This document shows positions 30,401 through 42,771 of a DNA stretch of 64,000 bases, piece after piece. The position numbers and the translations under genes are program-made. Numbering within the stretch: position 1 is the first letter of the stretch; every line of letters starts with the position of its first letter. The notes beneath the pieces were generated by a model, which saw nothing but the letters and a program-made list of their open reading frames with translations, was not told the DNA's origin and ran no database searches. Where the stretch lies: assembly GCA_973895155.1 (NCBI GenBank), contig OZ316891.1, positions 1,488,001 to 1,552,000 of the forward strand, read 5' to 3'. This DNA is from Marsupella aquatica (lineage: Eukaryota > Marchantiophyta).

Positions 30401-33400
30401 TCAGACCAAATGTAGGGAACAAACAGCCAGCTAAGATTGACCCAACTACACCTCCTATGCAATATTTCCACTCAGGCCAGCACATTGCTAAGAGCCGTAG
30501 GAACGATCCTTTCGAACGTTGCTCCGGATTCTTCACGTCGTCGTCGTTGTCACGTGCTTCATCATTCGGCATAGATTTTCCGGAAAATTCACTGCGGCAA
30601 GACAGGCCTCCTCTTAGCAGACTGCAGAGAGAAGGTATATAATTTTCAGGGCACTAGCTAGCAAGCACAGACGGTACCCTTTCCTCAATCTTTGTTCTGC
30701 TGCGAAATTTTGTCATCCTTTCCACACCCCCTTATCATTCTTGCGCGCTGCCAAGACCTCCGAGTTTGCTTGTGTTGAGAACAAGCTTCAAAGGGACCTC
30801 TATATATGTATCGATTTTGCCCAGAACACATATGGGTATATTGAATTGAAGGACAGAACTTGTAACTTAATTTACACCTGTACTTCAAAATATAATATAA
30901 TAATGGTACCTCTTGGTTGCATGTACTTCAGACATATTTAAAGATCTGGTTTACAATACTTATCATATCATACAAGGGTTTTCAATATATAAAGTTGATC
31001 CATGATTTTGAGCCAACAAGTCAACGCTTAATGGCAGTGGTCAAGCAGGAGAGGACTTCATTTCTGCAGGACACATTCAGGATCGAGAATTCACCTGTTC
31101 GCAAGGAGACTTCTGGCAGGGCTTGGCTCGAGGCTTCTGCGTTTGTGTATGTCATCCTCTGCCAACTCCTGCAGTCGCACGAGAGCAGAATACACCCCAT
31201 CGTGATTGGATAGCAGTCCCCGGTGAGTACCCTTCTCAACTACTTGACCGTGGTGCACCACTGCAATGCTGTGGGCATTTCGGATAGTTGAAAGGCGATG
31301 TGCGACAACAACTGTCGTCCTTCCTACCATCAGACGATCCAGAGCATCTTGCACGATTTGCTCCGACCCCGCATCCAAGGCACTGGTGGCCTCGTCCAGC
31401 AGTAAAACTGTCGGATTCTTGAGCATTGCCCGAGCTATGGCTACTCGTTGTTTTTGTCCTCCTGAGAGTTGGACGCCCCTCTCCCCAACCTATCATACAC
31501 ACGTCAAGACATGAACAATACAACAGTGGCAGGCTCAATATATATTCACATCTTGAAGAAAGCTCTTAGTTCAAAATGGCTCTTGAATTTCTTGAGAGAC
31601 TTTCCTTTGGTGGATCGAGGCAGTCTTCTAACTTCTACGAGATATCTCATCTACACTTTCTATCAGCTTTGACTACGTCCAGCTCAGTCCAACATTCAGA
31701 AGTCTGCTTTGTTTCTTGAAGTGTTCTAGCTGTTTCAAACCATGTGTGTGCTTGGATGTACGTGTTAGACTCAGTAAGCGAATGAGGTCTTTACTTCGTA
31801 CGAACCTGAGTTTGATAGCCAAGTGGAAGTTTCTCGATGAAAGAATGTGCATTGGCAGCTATTGCAGCCTCCTCAACCTCCTCCTGGGTGGCATCCTCCT
31901 TCCCATACAAAATGTTCCCAATAATGGTGGTCGCGAACAGTGCAGGCTCCTGGTTTACAAGTCCAATTCGCCCTCGTAGCCACTTCAGGTTTAGCGTTTT
32001 AATGTCATGCCCATCTAGCAAAACCTCGCCTGTAAGCAAAATTTCCCTATCACTGTTAGTCAGTCTTGGATGAGGCATCTTGGATGAGGCAACGAAACCT
32101 GAGCAGTAAACAACGTATTGAAATGAAATCGTTATCGGGCTTGGCGAGTATCATCTTTCAAATGCGCCTGAATGAATGAAATAAAGATCATTCTACTGTT
32201 CAATTCAAGCAACTTTGCTGCGGGAAGACTCCTACTCATTATTACCTGCTATAGGATCGTAGAAACGTTCTAGTAGCGATACGACAGTACTCTTTCCGGA
32301 ACCGCTAACTCCAACAACGGCCATTGTACTCTCTGAGGGGATGGCCAAATTGAAATTTTTGAAGACCATCACATCTGGTCGTGCGGGATAGGCGAAGTCC
32401 ACGTTGCGGAGCTCGATATGACCCGCAACCTTCTCGAGCGTTTGAGCATTTTTATCAAAAACATTGATTTTTGAATCATTGTGATCAATCATTTGAAAGA
32501 TGGTATGAGCTGCTGCCTTTGCTCTGGCGAAGGCAGTGAGATAAGGCATCGCTTGCCCTAAAGAGCTGCATTCACATTTCAAGAGTATTAGCAAGGATAG
32601 GAGATCCCCTTTGCAGCCTATGCATCAATTGGCGGACTGCAGTTAGGCCTAAATTTTAGCTCTTCTTCGACTCAAACTGGACATGTGCAACACTACCCGG
32701 TTTGAAGCTAGTGTGTTGAACTAGACAAATCCATAAAGTTCAGCTTAGCTAGAACGAGAGCTAGAATGTCCGCTTACCTTGCTCCAATGATGACTGCAAA
32801 AATACTAGTTATCGTGTCACCACCATTAATCACTCCCCGGTGGACGAGAATACGCCCATACCAGATGAGGAGAGCATAGCTGGGGTACATAATTGCGTAA
32901 GTGATACCCATTCCCAACCCCATGGCTAGACCGCCTCTTTTGCCATGCTTCATTGTCGTCTCTAAGGCAGCATTATATGCCTTGACAAATTTGGATTCGC
33001 TGACAAACGAATAGACTGTCCGCACCTGCGCAATTGCCTGGACTGACAATAAAGCATGTTAATTTCGGAGGTCACGCTTTCTGTACAAGCACGACGTATC
33101 AAGATGAAAGCAGTGCACTACCGAAGGAGCCCATGATGCAAGGAAAGGTACGTGCTACAGACCTGTTCCGCAATCGTTCCAGCTTCTGCATACGCCTCTA
33201 TGGAACGAGCAGTGGTATAGCTCCGAGCATATGCATAACAAAACCCTGCCGCGGAAATGAGAGGAATGACGGCTATCGTCACCAGAGCGATGCGCCATTG
33301 TTTGCTGAACCCGACAGCAAACCCAACCACGAAAGTGGCCATGAAGTGTATAAAATTGCCCATCTAGAAACAAGCCAAAACAGTACTGTCACTGAGTCAC

Positions 33401-34875
33401 TTAAATAAAATGCTGCTCAAATCTCCATTAAATTCATGAGCACGCAGCACGGCACATTATACCTTTTCGCTAATGGCATCCTGTACCATAAGTGGGTCGG
33501 ATGCTATACTGGACACAAAATTACCAGTATGGGTATCAGTATCAAAAAATGCCACATCGCGTCGAAGTAAAGCTTCCAGGTACTTGGTCCTCAATCGCGC
33601 TGATTGTCTTTCTCCAGTGTGCATCCAACATGACACCTCTGCACCCGAAATTGCCACACCCCAACATGCCGTAAGCGGCGGGGAATCGAAGGCGACAAAT
33701 CTCAAAGTTTCAATGGAAAGAGAACTACAGTAAGTAGAAGTCTTCACTATTTGAGAAGCCTTTCCGTAATCGAGTGCGAGATATCTTACCGATCCATGAA
33801 CCAAAGAAGCATGCAAGCCCGAGGTATACCAAGTATGTTGAGTACTGCAGCACACGGTGAGTGCAACTTAGCGATTTTTTCTCAAATTCTGATTTCTGGT
33901 GGACTGAATGGAAATCAACATTTATAGGTGCTGATTTTGCCTGCAGCACAAAATTTCAATGTTCTAGGACTTCTAGCACAAACGATGCTATGGTACGTGA
34001 AATCTAGATATTGGTGGTGTATATATACAAGTACGGAACAGGTTAATGATTTCAGCCGGAAACATCGGTTGAATGTGAATGCAGGTAAAGATTTGTGGTC
34101 ATCCACGTGTTTTGCAATATATTCAAATTAGAATGAGTAACTGCTTCTTGGGGAGTTCGTGGGGAATTTCAGTGTTTGGATTGACTCTCTTGAAATTCGT
34201 CACTTCACGATCTTCAACAATGACCAAGAAGTGAACATTGACCGGAAACTTCATATCCGAAATTTCAAATCCCGAGAAAGCGGATGTGAAGTCATTTTAG
34301 GGGAAGATCGACAAGTCACGTACCGTATGGAGAGGGTCGCGTGAGATCCCGTGTTTCGATGCCTTCGCCTCTCCCAATGTATTAACGAGTTTCCCGAAAA
34401 GCAGCAGGAAGGCTGGAATTCCTGCACCGTGAATTGCTGCGCCAATGAATCCAAATGACATCAGAACGCAATCGTGTGTGTCGGCAAACGAAAACAACCT
34501 GATGAACGGAACGGTTGGCTGCTTTTTCTCTCCTTTAGCTTCTTCCAGGCCAGCCGACATTGGAGGCCCATTGTCACGATTGTCAGACTCAGCTCTTACT
34601 GCAACTTGGTCCTCGCCTGCGCCGCCTTCCAAATCCACAATTCCAACGCAGTGTCCATTGTCGATGAGGCTCTCATTGACCAAGGTTTCAGAGCCGGTTC
34701 CATTTTCTGTGACGCTCCCACTGTTTTCTGAGCCCGTTCCATGTTCAGTGAATCTCCCGCTGTTCTCCGAGCCGCTTCCATTTTCTGTGAAGCTCCCGCT
34801 GTTCCCCGAGCCGCTTCCATTTTCTGTGAAGCTCCCACTGTTCTCCGAGCCATCGCCATGATCCAACGCCGCCAT
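27496..34875 (-). CDS. ABC transporter B family (full-length MDR/PGP type, ABCB2/ABCB10-like)
   Basis: Eleven exons, all GT-AG and phase-consistent: 34324-34875, 33790-33844, 33463-33638, 33163-33363, 32778-33037, 32246-32565, 31806-32029, 31095-31489, 30215-30621, 29089-29330 and 27496-28704. They encode about 1346 residues. Order: an extended N-terminus, TMD1 ([34 protein letters not shown]), NBD1 with Walker [10 protein letters not shown] and signature LSGGQ then [11 protein letters not shown], an acidic linker, TMD2 ([15 protein letters not shown]), and NBD2 with [14 protein letters not shown] and [11 protein letters not shown]. Both ATP sites look complete. Plant ABCBs are plasma-membrane exporters or importers, several of them for auxin. 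The TMD1 sequence is nearest to ABCB2/ABCB10 by recollection, and the substrate is unknown. The gene looks intact. It is slightly longer than the usual 1250-1300 residues because of N-terminal repeats. Confidence 0.95.
34690..34857 (-). repeat. 39-bp coding minisatellite in ABCB exon 1
   Basis: About four copies of a 39-bp unit (34720-34758, 34759-34797, 34798-34836, with partial units each side) encode 13-residue repeats of the type [13 protein letters not shown]. The period is a multiple of three, so copy-number change keeps the frame. The repeats form a polar, probably disordered cytosolic N-terminus before the first membrane segment. Confidence 0.92.
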
Positions 34876-36626
34876 CGATATTGAACGACGACAGTCGACT
34901 ACATCAAACGAATTTACGGCGCACCTGATGAATTTAGGTGAATCTCAGCTTCGATTGCATTGCATTTTCTATCATACCATGATACCACTCTGGACCTCGT
35001 ACCGAAGATCTTTAGTTCGCCTCCACATTTTGTATGCATTTATATCACGGGCGATCAGGCCAAAGGTAAACTTTGTCCATTCTAGCATGACAAATCTTCG
35101 ACAATCCAAGGGTGAACTTTGTCTTCTAGTTTAGCATAAGAAATATTGACAGATTAGGTGCTGGCAATTAAGATCTTAATATAATCAACTTTTTGAATAC
35201 TGGTCTTGTCGAAATTGAAAGCTACTGACAGTAAATGGACCTACACGTTTGCCAAAAGACACCAATAAATTTTTGCAAACCATGGATGGACTGCCTCTGA
35301 CAATACGGCCATCTCTGAAAACTTGTTGTTATCTTCTCAAAGAAATTTAACAATATATACTAGGTTTCAGACATTGGAAAGATCGTTCCAGTAGTTTTTA
35401 AAATAAACCCAAGCAAAGAAAATTCCATTGAATATTTAGGGACATACTAAACGTCTTTATGTGTGGCACCGGTCTCACTACCATGGCTGCACCAATGACA
35501 TATAGATTCAAACATGTTGGAATATTAATTAAATAGTGGTCCCCTCATGGCCCCTCTTGTATATATGACTCTGAACCATGACTGCTACCTGGGCAGCCCA
35601 ACTTTGCGCAAGTAGTTTGGTCTCCAACCCTTTGCCATTTCACTCAAAAAACACTCAATTTGTCAAAAAATGTTGATACCATGTGCAAACAAAGTAGGGC
35701 AGGGGAGTTTCAGTTATTTTACGGAAGTACTTAGAAGTGAAGTATTCTCGGAAGTACTAAAACTAAGTGGCAAGGAAGTAAGGAAGTGTGTAACTACTAA
35801 CAATTCAAAAAAAGTCACTTGTCATCACAAGATTCATGGTTTGTGGGGTTGCAATAAAAGATTGGTGGGATTTTTTAGCTTCAAGTTTAGAAAGAGTGCT
35901 TTACTTGGGGCTAGTGGTTTAATAGGGGCTATAGCACAGGGTATACAACAATTTAATAAGGTGAACCCCCTTAGATGGAACACTTGAATACTTATATGGG
36001 TAGCATTGCATGGCACATCTGAGTACTATGGGGCCGAGACACTCTCAGGGGAATCTACTTGCAAGTACAATGGGGAGGATCCACTGGAGGTTGAGAAAGA
36101 TTCTTCCCCGTCCATGTTATGTAAACTTTGGTGGAACTTTCTCTTTCACCATGGTTTTTTTTCTTCTTGATTTTATTTTCAGATTTTATTTTCCAATCTT
36201 TGTCTTTTATTATTTTTATTAAGAGTAAATTAATTTTATTAGAGTACCTTATGTTAAACTTTTTGATGTCCCCCTATAATTAATCCATATGTAAACAATT
36301 CTCTTACTCCCGACATATCACTTTTTATCATCAATTTTCATGAGAGTGTTTCTAACAAGTACCCAGGGTGTGAAGAAGTCTGGTGTCCTGCGGTAATATT
36401 GAAGAAGTTTGTCTGACTTGTTGATGGCATCTCTTGGTGTGAATTTCTATGTTCAATTGAACATGTCATGGTGCCCAAGGGCAAAAAATGCTCAACCAGG
36501 TGATATGATACCAAAGGCAAAGCAACCCAATGAAGGGAGGGAAATGAGGGGAAAGGGCCCCAAGAAAAACAAGCCAAGGGGACCCCAATCAAAAGCCAAC
36601 GAAGAAACAAGGGCCAAAAAAGGAAC
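34876..36626. other. ABCB upstream region and intergenic sequence
   Basis: The promoter and leader of the ABCB gene should lie just above 34875, but no element is definable. A 105-codon plus-strand ORF at 35670-35987 has no recognisable domain. AT-rich otherwise. Confidence 0.3.
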
Positions 36627-37349
36627 CTACAGTTCAAAGGGGCAGTGAAAGCTAACACCCTTGGCCTGATAGAGCTCTGGAATAAATCGCATAGGAGGGT
36701 CACGAAACAGAACCTGCCAAGAAGCCCTAAAACCAACTACCTTGAGCAGCCCTACGAAGGAGGGTGAAAGCTTGAGCCCACTGAAGAGCCATAGACACCT
36801 GCTGTCGAAAAAAGGCGGTGAGGATAGAAATAGGAGGGAAGGCCTCCGCTCAATATAAAAAATTACACAGGCCCATAAGAACTGGTCGAAGGTAGGGTGA
36901 AGAGCAGCAAAAACTTCAAAGGCAAACGGGTAGCTAGAAAAGATCCCCCGGGTAGCGAACTGCATACTTAAAGGCATCCTCCTTGAATCGGGTTGCCTTA
37001 GCAGCAGCATGGCCCCAGGCATGGCCAGGCACATGGGCGGCAACCCCAACATGGTTCCCCCCTGTAGGATCAACAACAACCACATCCCCAAGAGCACGAA
37101 CCCAGCGACTAGATCCACGCACCCCTGGTTAGGAAGACCATCCCGAGAGGGAAAAACATGTGTTGCTATTTCTGGAGCAGAAAAGTATATATGCGAGGTA
37201 AGGTCCCTGTCCTTGCATGGTTCCCCAGAATATGTGCGAGGTTGAGACATAAAATTCTCAGCCAATGTTTGAATGCCAGCTGCTAAGTTAATTAGGGGCC
37301 AGTGAGAATGAAGGTAACTAAGGGCTGGAGAATGAAGGTCTGCCCACAT
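36627..37349 (-). pseudogene. Degenerate retroelement-like coding relic
   Basis: Two overlapping minus-strand frames seem to be parts of one decayed sequence: SAPEIATHVFPSRDG and QGCVDLVAGF in one, then VVVDPTGGNHVGVAAHVPGHAWGHAAAK and RFKEDAFKYAVRYPG in the other, then FAFEVFAALHPTFDQFLWAC in the first again. The spacing (Val-Asp-x-x, Gly-x-Ala, Lys-x-x-x-Tyr, then F-x-x-E-x-F-x-x-x-H) resembles the C-terminal nuclease-like end of reverse-transcriptase ORFs in some plant LINE-like elements. I am not certain of the family. Two frameshifts make it inactive. Confidence 0.35.
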
Positions 37350-37848
37350 GAAATCTGAGTTGGCTCTGTAGTATTTTGTGAGTTGAATTTATGGATCTTT
37401 GCCGGGAGCTTCGTGTTGGGGCCGAGAAAGGGCATCCTTGTAGGCCCTTGTCAGTTCTCTAAGAAGTACTGATCGAACGTTTTGCATGTGGTTTCCTGAG
37501 GGAGTTTCGGGACAATATTCCTGAGGAATGTTGTCGGGACTGTAGAAACGACAAGGCTTTGGTTAGCTCTCAGGGATTAAGTCGGGAGCTCTCAGTTGTG
37601 TTGTGTGACGTGAGATTTTTTGCTGCGCATCTTGCTGAAAGCTACAGATATCGCTGGATTTATGGGTTGTTGGGAGCGCTGCGCTGTAGGTCCAATCCTC
37701 GGGAAGCACTAGTTTGATGGTTGTCACGCGCGGTCCAGACTGGGAGAGTGAATTTGGGATAATTCCTTGTGGGGTCGGCCTCAGCTGTGTGAGAGGACGT
37801 TGTCTACTCGCAATTAAACATGTACAAGAGATAGGGGAGCTCTGACGG

Positions 37849-37985
37849 CGATATGTGGAATCTGGCTGGAAGCGACAATGGTAGCGATCTGGTGGCGATA
37901 AGTGTAATCTGGCTTGAAACGAAGATGGCAGCGATCTGGTGGCGATGTGTGGAATCTGGCTGGACACTAAGAAGGCAGCTAGTGG
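37849..37985. repeat. 47-bp tandem repeat, about 2.8 copies
   Basis: Copies at 37849-37895, 37896-37942 and from 37943 contain gtggaatctggctgga / gcagcgatctggtgg. There are a few differences per copy. Confidence 0.85.
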
Positions 37986-38844
37986 ACGCAGATCTTGTTG
38001 AGCTACAGTGCAATTTGATCACCTTGGAAAATTTTAATGTTAGGTAGAAGTTTTGCAGATCTTGTTAAGTTGTGCTATTTGATCACCTTGGATGAGATTT
38101 TAAAATTTAGATAAAGTTCTATGGAGATCTGATAGTGAAAGATTTTATTCTTGTGGAGTTTGAAAATATGTGATGATTCAAGCTCTTCTAGAATGAATGG
38201 GCTCTAGACGAAAATTTCAAAACTTTTTACTTGTGAAGGAGTTAAAATAATTCCTTTAAAACAACAACTGAAGTTTTAAAGGTAAAAACAGTATTGGGGT
38301 CATTACCTTTTAATGAGCAATACTGGCATCACGCTCACCTCAGAGTGGCTACGTACAGTCACGTCAAACCTCAGACATTTCCAATTCACATACAGCCTAG
38401 TGCTCAGTGCTCAGAAGAAATACAAATATTCACAGATACATACTGAGTCAGCTACTATCTGATCTATCACGATTGATCTGTAACTCTTCCTTCACTCTGT
38501 CATCTCCAGGACAGGTGAACTCCTTCCAACGAAATGATTTGGCGTCGATCAGGATCCTAGACACGTATGTCGATAGTTCCAGAGAATCGAAGGACATCAG
38601 AATCCTCAGACGTGCATGATAATTTAGTGGAGTACTGGTAAAGATTTCCAACTCTTGCACGCCAAGAATCAAATAAAGTGTTCAATAACCTGATCAAAGT
38701 AGCTATGTCTAAGAGTGTGTTCGTCTATACATGACGCAAGTAAAGGACACTGGCAGAAGTTTCACTTCAATGCTTTCGAACTCTGCGAAACTATCTCTAC
38801 ACTAAGAGAATAAAGTCTTAAACTTAACCCTTGGCATGTTCCTG

Positions 38845-39175
38845 AATTCAAACATAGTACTGTTTTCTTGTTCTCTTTTCACTCGTTTCACGCTTTCCGC
38901 AATACTTTATTAAGGTGTTCAGCACACGTATGAATATTCACCGCAAGACTTCTATGAAAATATCTCTAAGGGGCTACAGTCTAAAATTACTAGTTGGCCC
39001 AGGTCACCAAGTCTGGTAGCTAGATTCACATACCCGAAAATTACTAGTCGTTGGCATGTTCTAAATTCAAACTGTAGATATTTTCTTTCCCTTTTCCTAA
39101 TTAAAGGATTTCTGCAATACTTTCTGAATTAAGGAGCAAGACAGTATGAATATCCATCGCGAGACTTCTTGGGGA
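38845..39175. repeat. Diverged direct repeat
   Basis: The segment 38835-38960 (ggcatgttcctgaattcaaac ... gcaatactttattaa ... cgcaagacttct) is echoed at 39050-39170 (ggcatgttctaaattcaaac ... gcaatactttctgaattaa ... cgcgagacttct). An old local duplication without coding content. Confidence 0.55.
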
Positions 39176-39504
39176 ACAGAAGTCTGGATCCTCATGGACT
39201 CCATAAGTTAAAGATGCTTTAGTTAAGTTTTGAGGATGTCCTGAGTGGTTTTCCATGTGGCCCGACCAATTGTACGTAAACTGCTGGTTTTTGCCTTGTG
39301 CATTTCATTTGGACAACTGGTGTAAACCAAGATTGACAGGTACTGAATATCCTCCTTTTTCTTCAATCATTTCCAAGGATTGGGTCCTACTAGAAGACAA
39401 AAGACCCAATTGAAATGTTAGATGGAATGAGTAGGATGACATGGATCCAGAAGTTGCTAAAATGCTTGGGATGCCATCCAAACATTCCATGTATCAGTTT
39501 GGGC

Positions 39505-39825
39505 AAAAATAAGTATCCATAAGTTGGTGGATGACAAGATTGAGGGGTACAAAAGAACAAAATATATAAGGATTAGCTCAAAAAAGAGAGGGAAAGGACT
39601 AAAATATCATTAAGATTACATTTACTGAAACTAGGTTGTTTGGCATGTCATCCTAGTCATTCGAACTTGCCCAGGAATCCTTTCTGGAAGTGTTATCAAC
39701 CAAATTCTGCCAGAAATTTTGGTGATATTTTAGTCATTCCCCTGTTCTTTTTGAGCTAGTCCTTATTTTGCCCTTTTGTACCCCTCAATCTTGCCATCCA
39801 CCAACTTCTGGATATTTGTTTTCCC
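39505..39825. repeat. Inverted repeat with about 100-bp arms
   Basis: The arm 39505-39610 (taagttggtggatgacaaga, then ttgaggggtacaaaag, then attagctcaaaaaag) is repeated in inverted form at 39722-39825 with roughly 85-90 percent identity by eye. The spacer is about 110 bp. The structure could be a fold-back/MITE-type element or two oppositely inserted copies of a short repeat. Transcription through it would give a long hairpin. Confidence 0.8.
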
Positions 39826-42771
39826 TATGAATCTAATGCCTAACAAAGTTTGATTTTTTTCTAAAAGATTATTTGTTCTTTTTTAGATGAACTCATACAT
39901 GACCATCAATAGACGCAGCTTCACTTTTGTGAAGAATGCCTTGAGTACGTAGTTTAGGCATGAGCAGGGAAATTACCACTTTTGGAAAGGACGGTTCACT
40001 TCTCTGAAGAACTCCCTGAGTAGTTTGAACATGAGTAGTGGCTTCCCACTGACGGGGTAGAGTAACTGAAACCAGCTGTGAAATGTTCAGGAGCCCAATC
40101 AACTCCATGTCCCATTCCCATCAAATTTGTAAAAGGTGTTACCCAAGTATTTCTAGATCATCTATGCCAGTGCATCTTAGCCTTAGAAATTCAACCGGCT
40201 TCAGAACAAAGCCCCTGGCCTGATCCCTCCATACTTTGTTCTCAATTCTTCAAGATGCATGTGGAATTGTAATAATATCCAAACTAAGTGTCTAAACCGG
40301 GGTCTAAACTATACATTTTGGGCCACAAATAGGGCCACAAATCATGTGAGTGGCTGAAGACCTTCCTAGGTTGTTGATAGGGGGAAAGATCAGGTCCCAT
40401 ATTCAAGGGGAGATTCAGTGGGAACAAATATCTGTTTGCAGATTCAGGAGACCTTCTGTTTGAGCTGACTATAATTGGAAAATCAAGACTAGAAGCCAAA
40501 AGATCTAAATTTGCAAGATAGAGTAGTAAGGTGGTGAGAAAAGCAGAACACACAGCACGCACAGCTTTGGTGATGACTAATTAATCAAACACTATAATAA
40601 CATGTTGCTCCAAAAGTTACTGTAGCCCTCATTCAAATTTTCGGTGTCATTTTGAAAATTTCCCTCAAATTTTTTCCTCACAACAGACTCTGGATTATGT
40701 TATCATGGGTTCCTGTTTTTGAGGTCATGTGCAATGAAGGACATGTCAAGGTTGTGCAAAAAAGGATAAATTCGCCAAGTATTGGAAACAGCCTGTGCCA
40801 TTTCCAATATTGGTGTGGGTTGTCCCTGCCCAAAGGGCCCCAAACCCATTGTTCCCTTGGACCTGCATGTATTTGATGAGGGATGGCTTGTTCAGGGTGC
40901 TTTGGAAGAGGCTTATTCAGGGTGCTTTGGAAGAAAGTGGGATTGAGCATCCTCCATTGGATTTAGGTGGAGTTAGCCACCAACACATGTTCAGCCAGAA
41001 CCGTGCATTTATGATAAGGAGTGGCTCATCATCGGGGCATCGGAGGAAGTGGGGATTGATTGAATGTCCTCCACAACATCCAATGCACTCTCATACACAA
41101 GCTCCTATTTTTTTAATAGGAGTGGCTCATCAACGGAGCAAGGGATGATAGGTTTGATGAATATGTTGTGGAAGAATTATATGACGCTGAGGAAGATTCT
41201 CCCAATGATGGGGATGGATATTTGACACTTTTGTTGAGGGCACCGTGGAGTTGTCAGTGGAGAAAAGGAACAGGATGCATTTCCCGATGTTGCATCTGAA
41301 GTGGAGAGGTTGACAGTTGCACCAGTCACACCTGCACCGCAGGGTGAAGAAAAATTGTGTGGCAAAGACAAAGGGCACATTTAATTGACCGGCTTCCCAA
41401 GGCAGTTGGATTCTCACTTGGGTCTACATTGTTTGGGGCGTAGGGATCAGGGTATGGGTGTGCTTTTTGGCACATGTGAGGCTTTTCATTGGTTTGAAGA
41501 ATGCCAAAAAGGCACCAAAAAATAATCCCATTTTCAGCGCTTGTTGTGTCAAGGGCAAGGCTATATATATTGCCTTCTTTTGGTGTCCCACAGGAGCCTC
41601 TACAAAGCTTGCTTATAAGGCAAGACAGTGTCAGTAAGAATTTTTGCAACAATAGTAGAGGACTGGTTACAACAATGCATGTTGACACATGCTGGTGCAA
41701 AAGTTGATGAAAGGGGTAATAGTCAAGGACCATACTCCTTCTGTATCCAACAGCCGTTTGCCCCCTATAGGAGAAAGACCCAAAATTGCACAACTGTATC
41801 AGTGTCCTCCCTTCTTTTCTTCCAACCCATCACACCTGATAAAGTTAGGGGTATTTTAATTCAATTGGGCGGAAGACTTAAAAAAAATGTTGGAGAAAAA
41901 TAGGTGTATTTTTAATCCAATTTTGAGAATTACAAGAACTACTGGAGTTTTTTAATTCCAAATTGGAGAATACATAAGTGCAACATATGAAACTTATCAT
42001 ACACATGCGCAGTAGACATATCTTGAGGATGAGAGACATCTTTGACAACAAAGTTGATCATACTGTCGGTTGAATCCAGAAGTGCTATACTGGAGGCAGG
42101 AAAGGTTGGTACATAGCACTTGAGATGTCCCAATGTAGTTCTTCTACTTAAATCAAGATCTCAGGTTTTCATTTTTGGGCAGGACTCAAAGTATTATAGA
42201 TTGTACAAGATTTGGAGATATAGAACGTCTTGCACACACATACCTCAGAGCCACTGACATATTAGTAGAGTTCCAATGACTTGTGATCAACGGCCCTCAA
42301 TTAATGCATTGTAGCCAGAACAGTGCCCATCTAGCCCTTTCCATAAGTCCCCACTTGGCACATAAGAAATTTAGATTAGAATCTAGCGAGCAAAATTGTC
42401 AAACATTTATTAAGACCCCCATAATTCATAGGCCACAATTGTGAAAATTCCATCCGCCATTGTAGGGACTGCATTCCATTGAGGGACAGTAGACGTGGGA
42501 AACATAACTTCGTCACATTGACAGAGTCCCACAAGTACCAAATTGTACCAAAGACCATAGTGCCAAGCTCTTGAAGTCCAATCATAGATAGAAATTCTCC
42601 ATTACTGAGTGAAAACCTCTAGTTTCCGAAAATCTCATCCGCCCAAGGAGCAGGATTTGACAGAGACTAATCATATGTACCAGACGCTCAGGACCTCATG
42701 GGGACAATCAAAATCGCTGAATGCTCTAAAATATCAGGAATTAGTGTTGACTTGTTATCTACAGCGAACCA
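39826..42771. other. Intergenic sequence between inverted repeat and FIST-LON gene
   Basis: Several open stretches on both strands (for example 40795-41148 plus, 41326-41793 minus) lack recognisable domains and are interrupted, which suggests decayed mobile-element sequence. A local duplication of ggtgctttggaaga is seen at about 40898-40935. No gene is claimed. Confidence 0.3.

Noticed and set aside
34445-34861. 138-codon plus-strand frame ([13 protein letters not shown] repeats)
   Set aside because: Antisense shadow of the 39-bp repeat in ABCB exon 1.
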